From JBCCMB01 sp039026555 (GTDB lineage: Bacteria > Pseudomonadota > Alphaproteobacteria > Caulobacterales > Hyphomonadaceae): 31,145 nt of DNA. The stretch lies in assembly GCA_039026555.1 (NCBI GenBank), contig JBCCMB010000019.1, positions 1 to 31,145 on the forward strand, given 5' to 3'. Below, piece by piece: positions 24,092 to 29,929 of this stretch; the stretch's first letter is position 1; every line of letters starts with the position of its first letter. A program made the position numbers and the translations under genes. The notes beneath the pieces are model-generated. The model had not been told where the DNA came from. It searched no databases and worked only from the letters and a program-made list of their open reading frames with translations.

Positions 24092-24622
24092 TTACTCGTT
24101 GATAATTTCCGCGCAGGCGACGCGCGCCCCGGCGTTGCCGATGGGCTGCGAGATATGATCGTCACGATCGGCGTGGATCACCAACGCGGAGCCGTCTGCG
24201 TCCAGAAGATCCGCCAATGAGGTTATTTGCGTAAACATCTCTGCGGATCCGCCGCCGTCTGCATTGATGTGGATATTCGGCAGATCGCCGTCTTCCGGTC
24301 CAATCGGATTCATCAGGCCGTGGCCGCCCTCGATCAGGCCGACATGCCCTCCGGACAGTTTGTAGACGCCGATATCTGAGCAATCGCCGACCATGTGAAA
24401 ATGAACGCCGTGCCAGCCGGGATCGATAGAGCCGGCACCAAGATTGATTTCAACCATCATGCCATGGGGACCTTGCACTAAAGATACGTCGCCGATGGAT
24501 GCGCCGGTCGCTCCGGCGATCACAGCTGTAAAGGCGGCCGGTTCGAAAGTCTGCGCTGGTTGCGCATGATGAGCGCAGGCGGCGATCAAAGGGGCGATTG
24601 CGGCGGCGAGAGAAACACGCAT
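24092..24622 (-). CDS. sodC: Cu,Zn superoxide dismutase, lipoprotein type
   Basis: The 176-residue product converts superoxide to H2O2 and O2 in the periplasm. The N-terminus is a lipoprotein signal with lipobox IAAC (Cys16). Expected copper ligands are His74, His76, His93 and His150 (HGVHFH, GGHVG, VIHADRDDH). Zinc ligands are His93, His101 and Asp113, but the fourth position, three residues before Asp113, is Glu110 (GPEDGDLPN) where the family normally has His. The disulfide pair is Cys81/Cys170 and the substrate-guiding Arg is Arg167 (GNAGARVAC). GGAG, 8 bases upstream, supports the start. It is divergent from tlyA. Confidence 0.93.
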   Translation of the reverse strand: MRVSLAAAIAPLIAACAHHAQPAQTFEPAAFTAVIAGATGASIGDVSLVQGPHGMMVEINLGAGSIDPGWHGVHFHMVGDCSDIGVYKLSGGHVGLIEGGHGLMNPIGPEDGDLPNIHINADGGGSAEMFTQITSLADLLDADGSALVIHADRDDHISQPIGNAGARVACAEIINE

Positions 24623-24660
24623 GGGCTTGGCTCCGAGGGATTGATGTTGGCGGACCTAAG

Positions 24661-24678
24661 GATGCGCGGTAACGCATC
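24661..24678. promoter_or_regulatory. Inverted repeat in the sodC/tlyA divergent region
   Basis: GATGCG-CGGTAA-CGCATC is a 6-bp inverted repeat with a 6-base spacer. It lies 39-56 bp upstream of sodC and 65-82 bp upstream of tlyA. It could be an operator, but no regulator is implied by the sequence. Confidence 0.3.
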
Positions 24679-24742
24679 ATTCGCCAAGATCGTCGACGCG
24701 CTTTGCGCAAGATTCGTGGCCTGGATTTGAGAAAGCGCGCGA

Positions 24743-25513
24743 ATGACGAATGTGTCTAAACCTGAATTTGAGTCCGACGGACTAGACCGCCCTCAGCGCT
24801 TGGATCAGGCGCTCACCGCTCGCGGTTTGTGCGCCACACGCGCCCAGGCCCGCGCGGCCATTGAGGCGGGCGGCGTCTCGGTGAATGGGCGCATTGCGAC
24901 CAAGCCCGCTATGCGTATCCACGCCGACGCGGCGTTGGAGGTGACACTCGCCCATCCATGGGCGTCGCGCGGCGGCGTTAAATTGGACCATGCGCTGAGT
25001 GCTTTCGGCTTGGAGGTGGAGGGACGCGTTTGCTTGGACGTCGGCGCGTCGACCGGCGGCTTCACCGATGTTCTGCTGACCCGCAAAGCGAGGCATGTCT
25101 TTGCGGTTGATGTCGGACGCGGCCAATTGATCTCTCGTCTAAGGGAGGATGCGCGCGTAACCTCGATAGAGTCGACAGATGCGCGGCGCTTAACGCGCGA
25201 CCTCATTACCGACGCGCCCAATTTGATCGTCTGCGACGCCAGCTTTATCGGGCTTGAAAAGCTGATCGGGCCCGCGCTCGACTTAGCCACGGAAGCCGCC
25301 GACCTTGTGGCGTTGTTTAAACCCCAATTCCAAGTCGGTCCTGATCATGTCGGTAAGGGCGGATTGGTGACGGATGATGATGTCGTCAACGCGGCGGCGG
25401 CGCGTTTTGAAGATTGGCTCTCCGATAAAGGATGGCGCATAGCCGGCTGGACGCCGAGCCCAACCCTAGGCGGCGACGGCAATAAAGAGCGTCTATGCCA
25501 TGCGCGCCGATAG
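24743..25513 (+). CDS. tlyA: TlyA family rRNA 2'-O-methyltransferase
   Basis: The 256-residue product has an N-terminal S4 RNA-binding domain (about 17-75, RLDQALTARGLCATRAQARAAIEAGGVSVNG) and a C-terminal FtsJ-like methyltransferase domain. The K-D-K-E tetrad of 2'-O-methyltransferases is visible: Lys80 (RGGVKLDHAL), Asp165 (CDASFIGL), Lys193 (LFKPQFQVG) and Glu249 (GGDGNKER). The SAM loop is DVGASTGGF (99-107). TlyA methylates cytidines in rRNA, and its loss gives capreomycin resistance in mycobacteria. The 'hemolysin' label on relatives is historical. The ribosome site is modest (GAGAAAG). Confidence 0.95.
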   Translation: MTNVSKPEFESDGLDRPQRLDQALTARGLCATRAQARAAIEAGGVSVNGRIATKPAMRIHADAALEVTLAHPWASRGGVKLDHALSAFGLEVEGRVCLDVGASTGGFTDVLLTRKARHVFAVDVGRGQLISRLREDARVTSIESTDARRLTRDLITDAPNLIVCDASFIGLEKLIGPALDLATEAADLVALFKPQFQVGPDHVGKGGLVTDDDVVNAAAARFEDWLSDKGWRIAGWTPSPTLGGDGNKERLCHARR

Positions 25514-25589
25514 CTGACGATGTTTAGGAGTTGGTGGTAGAACCAGCCGCAGCCGCTCCCGCCGAAACGGTGACGACTGCGACCGGCCT

Positions 25590-25619
25590 ACAGGCCCTGG
25601 GTTGGGGGGACGGGCCTGT
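25590..25619 (+). terminator. Possible terminator hairpin after tlyA
   Basis: ACAGGCCC (25590-25597) and GGGCCTGT (25612-25619) form a perfect 8-bp stem with a 14-base loop in the 138-bp gap between the convergent tlyA and glycine-zipper genes. Only CCTTT follows, so termination strength is doubtful. Confidence 0.4.
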
Positions 25620-25651
25620 CCTTTGCGCGGCCCGCCAAGTAGGCGAACCGC

Positions 25652-26278
25652 TTATTCGTCGAGCGACCAATCGCCATAATAAGCCTTGCGGCATGCCCGC
25701 ACAGGCTCGTGCAACTCGCTCCCGTCCGGCAATCTTGTGATGCGCTTTACAGTCTCGCATTCCACCGCCGCCGGCTCATATCTGTCCGACCCATAACCCT
25801 CGTAATTATTCCCGTAAAGGTGGTAATCGTCAGTTTTTGCGTCGTTTTCCGCGTATTGGTCATCGTATACGTCAACTGACGTAGGGGAGTAGGGCGCGGT
25901 CTGGCCATAAACGCCTGACGGGTCGTCATAATCGGGGTGTTGGTTAATGCGCGAATACTCTGTCGACCGATAATCATAGCCATGGCGATCTGGTCCATAA
26001 TACGTCGGATCGCAATCTGCCGAGTTGCGTGCGATCTCAGCGCCGGCTGCTGCGCCTAGAAGCGCGCCGAGCACGGATCCTTCGTCTCTAACGCCGTCTG
26101 CAGCGACGCCATTGCCGATAAAGCCCCCGATAACGCCACCCATCAACGCGCCGGCGAGACGGTTTTCGTCGGACACGCCGCGGCAAGCCTCGTGGAAATC
26201 CTGGTAAATCTGAGCGCTGGCGGTTTGCGGCGCGAGCAGAGCCGCCGCCGCCAGGCTTGAGACGATCGCACTTTTCAT
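25652..26278 (-). CDS. Secreted glycine-zipper, tyrosine-rich protein of unknown function
   Basis: The 208-residue product has a Sec signal peptide (cleavage after ASA, about residue 22). A glycine zipper (about 42-84, ALMGGVIGGFIGNGVA and VLGALLGAAAGAEIA), of the kind that packs or inserts into membranes, follows. The next section of about 80 residues is rich in Tyr, Asp, Gly and Ser, with about 15 Tyr. The C-terminal ECETVKRITRLPDGSELHEPVRACRKAYYGDW contains two cysteines; two more are near residues 33 and 89. It is probably periplasmic or attached to the outer membrane. GGAG, 7 bases upstream, supports the start. I do not recognise a named family beyond the zipper. Confidence 0.85.
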   Translation of the reverse strand: MKSAIVSSLAAAALLAPQTASAQIYQDFHEACRGVSDENRLAGALMGGVIGGFIGNGVAADGVRDEGSVLGALLGAAAGAEIARNSADCDPTYYGPDRHGYDYRSTEYSRINQHPDYDDPSGVYGQTAPYSPTSVDVYDDQYAENDAKTDDYHLYGNNYEGYGSDRYEPAAVECETVKRITRLPDGSELHEPVRACRKAYYGDWSLDE

Positions 26279-26348
26279 CCTGCCGCTCCGAATTGTTCTC
26301 TATATTGCTTCAAATGGTCGGCCGCTTGAGCTGAATAGAAGATGAAGC

Positions 26349-26375
26349 CCGCATTCATACGGCGCATGAATGCGG
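26349..26375. promoter_or_regulatory. 10-bp inverted repeat centred between two divergent genes
   Basis: CCGCATTCAT (26349-26358) and ATGAATGCGG (26366-26375) are perfectly inverted with a 7-base spacer. The centre (26362) is the midpoint of the 166-bp region between the glycine-zipper gene (-) and the methyltransferase gene (+), about 70 bp from each start codon. A shared operator is the simplest reading. Confidence 0.5.
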
Positions 26376-26444
26376 CGCGTCGCCGCCCTCGCCAGGATGC
26401 GGGAATAATGCATATTTGAGAGATGACGAGACGGAGTTGACGCC

Positions 26445-27548
26445 TTGAACGATGTTGGGTCGATCGCAGCTGAGAAATCCAAACGCCCCGTCGTGCGTGC
26501 TTTCGGCCGCGCGAAGTACGGCGCCGCGCAGGCGGCGCGCGTCGCCTGGTACGCCGCCCATTATGGGCTGGCGCGTCGACGGTCGGCGCCTTTCAACCGC
26601 CCCGGCGAGCCGCCTTTCCAGCCCAAAAGCCCGCCGCCCAGCGTGGGCGCGTTGCGTAAGGCTTTTTTGGATTTGTTCCGACGGGATCGCGCTAATGTAG
26701 AAGCTGGCCTTTATCCCGCGCCTGAGGATTTGCGGCTGCGCGATCTTAGTCGCGCGCTGAAATCATCATCTCTGATGACGCAGGATTTGGAGGAGGTCGA
26801 CGCCCGCCGTCTGGCGCGAAATGGGGTCGAAGCGCGCGAGATCGACGGCGCCGAGCGCTTTCCGGTCTATTATCGGCAAAATTTCCACTATCAGACCGGA
26901 GGCTGGCTCACGGATGAGAGCGCCCGGATTTATGACAGCCAGGTAGAGTTGTTATTTACGGGCGCAGGCGATGCGATGCGACGCTCGGCTTTGGCGGAGA
27001 TCAGCCGCGAATTGAGAGCCCGGAAGACATCGCGCACCGCGACATATGTCGATGTCGGATGCGGGACGGGCCGCTTTCTTGCGCAAACGCTGGCCGCCTA
27101 TCCTCGTCTCGACGCCTACGGATTGGAGTTATCCCCCGCTTATTGCGCCCGGGCGCGACGCGCGGTGCGCGCTTGGCCTAAAGCTCAAATCCTCGAAGGC
27201 GCGGCCGAAGCCCTGCCGATGGAAGACGAGAGCGCAGACATTCTGTGCAGCGTTTATCTGTTTCACGAACTGCCGCCGAAAATTCGTCGCGCCGCTGCGG
27301 CCGAGTTTGTGCGTGTTCTAAAGCCTGGCGGCTTGTTCGTGTTCACGGACAGCTTGCAATTGGGAGATGCGCCGGATCTTGACCGCATGCTGGAATACTT
27401 CCCGGAAGGGTTTCACGAGCCCTATTACAAATCCTATCTGACTGAGGATTTTGGTCATGTGTTGGGCGAGGCCGGATTTGTCCCGGAGCGTCGCCAATTG
27501 GCGTTCCTCACCAAAACCACGACTTGGCGGAAGCCTGCGGGCGTCTAG
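26445..27548 (+). CDS. Class I SAM-dependent methyltransferase with a conserved N-terminal module
   Basis: The 367-residue product has a methyltransferase domain in its C-terminal half: YVDVGCGTGRFLAQTL (201-216), GLELSPAYCARAR, ADILCSVYLFHELPP and VLKPGGLFVFTDSLQ, resembling the UbiE/methyltransferase-11 group. The N-terminal 190 residues hold a basic, helical start and FPVYYRQNFHYQTGGWLTDESARIYDSQVELLFTGAGDAMRR (139-180). I recall this segment from similar bacterial and cyanobacterial proteins of unknown role. The substrate is unknown. The start is TTG at 26445 with ACGGAG 8 bases upstream. The stop shares CTAG with the next gene on the other strand. Confidence 0.88.
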   Translation: MNDVGSIAAEKSKRPVVRAFGRAKYGAAQAARVAWYAAHYGLARRRSAPFNRPGEPPFQPKSPPPSVGALRKAFLDLFRRDRANVEAGLYPAPEDLRLRDLSRALKSSSLMTQDLEEVDARRLARNGVEAREIDGAERFPVYYRQNFHYQTGGWLTDESARIYDSQVELLFTGAGDAMRRSALAEISRELRARKTSRTATYVDVGCGTGRFLAQTLAAYPRLDAYGLELSPAYCARARRAVRAWPKAQILEGAAEALPMEDESADILCSVYLFHELPPKIRRAAAAEFVRVLKPGGLFVFTDSLQLGDAPDLDRMLEYFPEGFHEPYYKSYLTEDFGHVLGEAGFVPERRQLAFLTKTTTWRKPAGV

Positions 27549-28081
27549 TTGGATGAGACATCGTCGAAAAAGCGCGCGCCTAAGAAATGGCGAAACGCGC
27601 CAACCACGTCGTCGCTTTTGTCCGCCAAATGGTGAAGGTGCACAAAAATGCGGAGTTTGCCGCGTCGGCTCCAAGGCTTGATCTCCCAGGGATGACGGCG
27701 CATGGCCGGCATAGGGATCGCGGCCACATCAATCGGCTCGTTCAGCTTGATCTCGATATAGCGCGGACGCGCTTTAGGCGCGCTGATCTCTTTAAAGCGG
27801 GCGCTGTCGATCGACGCCCACACAATCCGACCCGCGCCGTCCAGATCCAATCCATCGGGGGAGAGGCGCATTACCGCGCGCTGCGTATCCGTCAGCGGCC
27901 AATGACGGATGGCGGCCAGGGTGATGAAGGCGGAAAACGCGGTGAGGGGCAATTGATTGAGGAACAATCCGGCTAGTCCGAGCATGGCGGATACGCATAG
28001 GGGAAACCACACGCTGGTCTCGGCGCGACCTTGCGCATAGCTGGTCGTGAAGACAGGCCCATCGGTCGCAGCCGTGATCAT
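27545..28081 (-). CDS. Small two-TM membrane protein downstream of aroC
   Basis: The 178-residue product has a short N-terminus, two adjacent membrane helices (about 24-42 and 45-63) and a cytosolic domain with alternating hydrophobic residues (RLSPDGLDLDGAGRIVWASIDSARFKEI and RYIEIKL). This looks like the PH-like beta-sandwich seen in two-helix membrane proteins of the STM3941/DUF2244 kind, but I cannot name the family. Its start codon is 4 bp after the aroC stop, so it is in the same operon. Its stop shares CTAG with the methyltransferase gene. Confidence 0.78.
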   Translation of the reverse strand: MITAATDGPVFTTSYAQGRAETSVWFPLCVSAMLGLAGLFLNQLPLTAFSAFITLAAIRHWPLTDTQRAVMRLSPDGLDLDGAGRIVWASIDSARFKEISAPKARPRYIEIKLNEPIDVAAIPMPAMRRHPWEIKPWSRRGKLRIFVHLHHLADKSDDVVGAFRHFLGARFFDDVSSN

Positions 28082-28085
28082 CCTC

Positions 28086-29186
28086 TCACCCCATTTGCCC
28101 GCGATGGCGCAGCTTCTGGTCGGCCAGCACGCACGCAGTCATAGCTTCCACGACCGGCGCGGCGCGAATGCCCACGCAGGGATCGTGGCGGCCTTTTGTG
28201 CTGACATCCGTATCCTCGCCGGTCGCCGTGACCGATTGGCGCGGCGTGAGGATGGAGGAGGTCGGCTTAATCGCAACGCGGGCGACAATGGGCTGTCCGG
28301 AAGAGACGCCGCCGAGAATTCCGCCATTATTGTTGGACAGGAATTCCGGCGCGTCGTCGCCCATGCGCATTTGGTCGGCGTTGTCTTCGCCGGACAGCGC
28401 AGCTGCTTCGAAGCCTGCGCCGATTTCGACAGCTTTTGCAGCGTTGATGGACATGAGCGCGCCGGCCAAATCCGCATCGAGCTTACCATAGATGGGTGCG
28501 CCCCAGCCGGCCGGAACGCCGGTCGCTTCAACTTCTACGATTGCGCCGGCGGAGGAGCCGGCTTTACGGACCTCGTCGAGATAGTCTGCCCACAACGCCG
28601 CAGTCTTTGCGCTGGGGCACCAGAAGGGATTGTTGGTGCGTTCGTCCCAATCCCAATCCTCGCGATCGATTTTGTGCACGCCGATCTGCACCAGGGAGGC
28701 CCGAATGACGATGTCTTCGCCGAGGACTTGGCGCGCGACGGCGCCGGCCGCTACGCGCGCGGCCGTTTCGCGGGCGGATGAGCGTCCGCCGCCGCGATAA
28801 TCGCGCACGCCGTATTTGGCGTCATAGGTGAAATCGGCATGGCCGGGACGATAGCGGTCGCGGATCTCCGAGTAATCCTTGGAGCGCTGATCCACGTTCT
28901 CAATCATCAGCGAGATTGGCGTACCGGTCGTGACCTGTCCGCCGAATTTTTCCTGCGTACGATCATCTTCAAACACGCCCGAGAGGATTTTGACCTGGTC
29001 CGGCTCGCGGCGCTGAGTCACAAAGCGCGAGGTTCCTGGGCGGCGTTGATCTAGATAGGTTTGGATATCCGCTTGGGTGAGCGGCACGCCCGCAGGGCAG
29101 CCGTCGACAACGCAGCCGAGCGCGGGGCCGTGACTTTCGCCCCAAGTGGTGACGCGAAATAAGTGTCCAAAAGTGTTATGCGACAT
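28086..29186 (-). CDS. aroC: Chorismate synthase
   Basis: This enzyme makes chorismate from 5-enolpyruvylshikimate-3-phosphate with reduced FMN, the last step of the shikimate pathway. The 366-residue product has GHLFRVTTWGESHGPALG at the start, TPISLMIENVDQRSKDY, RPGHADFTYDAKYGVRDYRGGGRSSARETAARVAAGAVA, and NNNGGILGGVSSGQPIVARVA. It lacks any flavin reductase domain, so it is the monofunctional type. I chose ATG 29186 (MSHNTFGH) because the family begins there; the open frame reaches 29198. It is divergent from pdxH, 71 bp apart. Confidence 0.98.
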   Translation of the reverse strand: MSHNTFGHLFRVTTWGESHGPALGCVVDGCPAGVPLTQADIQTYLDQRRPGTSRFVTQRREPDQVKILSGVFEDDRTQEKFGGQVTTGTPISLMIENVDQRSKDYSEIRDRYRPGHADFTYDAKYGVRDYRGGGRSSARETAARVAAGAVARQVLGEDIVIRASLVQIGVHKIDREDWDWDERTNNPFWCPSAKTAALWADYLDEVRKAGSSAGAIVEVEATGVPAGWGAPIYGKLDADLAGALMSINAAKAVEIGAGFEAAALSGEDNADQMRMGDDAPEFLSNNNGGILGGVSSGQPIVARVAIKPTSSILTPRQSVTATGEDTDVSTKGRHDPCVGIRAAPVVEAMTACVLADQKLRHRGQMG

Positions 29187-29210
29187 GCGGCGCACCATAT
29201 AGCGAGATAC

Positions 29211-29231
29211 GGGGCTTCAAAGCCCTTTTTT
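29211..29231 (+). terminator. Terminator-like hairpin with T6 in front of pdxH
   Basis: GGGCT-TCAA-AGCCC (29213-29225) can extend to GGGCTT/AAGCCC (29212-29217 and 29220-29225) and is followed by six T. It reads as an intrinsic terminator on the + strand, but it lies 27 bases upstream of the pdxH start and no + strand gene ends before it. It may be an attenuator in the pdxH leader, or it may limit + strand transcription arising within aroC. Confidence 0.45.
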
Positions 29232-29257
29232 GACTGTGCAAGTAAGGGGCCCGTTCT

Positions 29258-29929
29258 ATGGCCGACGACACGCCGCTGATCCCGCCTACGCCCAGCGCAG
29301 AGGCTTACGAAAAATCGCCGCCGCCAGACGACAAAGCCTTCTTCGCGACGGATGATCCCTTCGCGCTGTTCGCCGATTGGCTGAGGGCGGCGAAGGATAA
29401 AGAGCCGAATGACGCCAATGCGATGGCGCTGGCCACGGCGGATGAGACCGGCATGCCGGATGTTCGCATGGTGCTTTTGAAGGATGTCGACGCAAGCGGC
29501 TTCACTTTTTATACAAACACGCAAAGCCGCAAAGGCCTGCAATTGGCGGCGAACTCTCAGGCGGCGTTATGTTTCCATTGGAAGAGCTTACGCCGCCAGG
29601 TGCGCGTCGCCGGCGACGTCACTCGCGTCTCAGATGAAGAAGCGGACGCGTATTTCGCCTCACGCGCGAAAGACAGCCAGATCGGCGCCTGGGCGTCGGA
29701 TCAATCGCGGCCCATGGAGGGCCGGTTCGAACTGGAAGGCCGCATCGCCAAATACGCGGCGAAATACGGAATTGGAAAAACGCCGAGACCGGCGCATTGG
29801 ACCGGCTATCGCATTGCGCCAAGCCGGATCGAGTTTTGGCGCGATCGCCCGTTTCGCCTGCATGACCGATTGGTGTTCGAACGCGAAAGCGCCGATACGC
29901 CTTGGAGCAATTCCAGACTCTATCCCTAG
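29258..29929 (+). CDS. pdxH: Pyridoxine/pyridoxamine 5'-phosphate oxidase
   Basis: This FMN enzyme oxidises pyridoxine and pyridoxamine phosphate to pyridoxal 5'-phosphate. The 223-residue product has DPFALFADWLRAAKDKEPNDANAMALATADETGMPDVRMVLLK, FYTNTQSRKGLQLAANSQAALCFHWKSLRRQVRV (FMN phosphate and substrate sites), ASDQSRPM, and the C-terminal FWRDRPFRLHDRLVFER..W...RLYP signature. An N-terminal Pro/Glu-rich tail of about 25 residues precedes the core. AAGGGG lies about 10 bases upstream of the ATG. The stop shares CTAG with the GMC gene on the other strand. Confidence 0.98.
   Translation: MADDTPLIPPTPSAEAYEKSPPPDDKAFFATDDPFALFADWLRAAKDKEPNDANAMALATADETGMPDVRMVLLKDVDASGFTFYTNTQSRKGLQLAANSQAALCFHWKSLRRQVRVAGDVTRVSDEEADAYFASRAKDSQIGAWASDQSRPMEGRFELEGRIAKYAAKYGIGKTPRPAHWTGYRIAPSRIEFWRDRPFRLHDRLVFERESADTPWSNSRLYP

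Noticed and set aside
24743..25513. Annotation of TlyA as a hemolysin
   Set aside because: The S4 domain and K-D-K-E methyltransferase tetrad point to rRNA methylation; the hemolysin name is historical.
25531..25740. A 69-codon + strand frame between tlyA and the glycine-zipper gene
   Set aside because: It overlaps the zipper gene by about 90 bp, has no convincing ribosome site and contains the candidate terminator hairpin within it.
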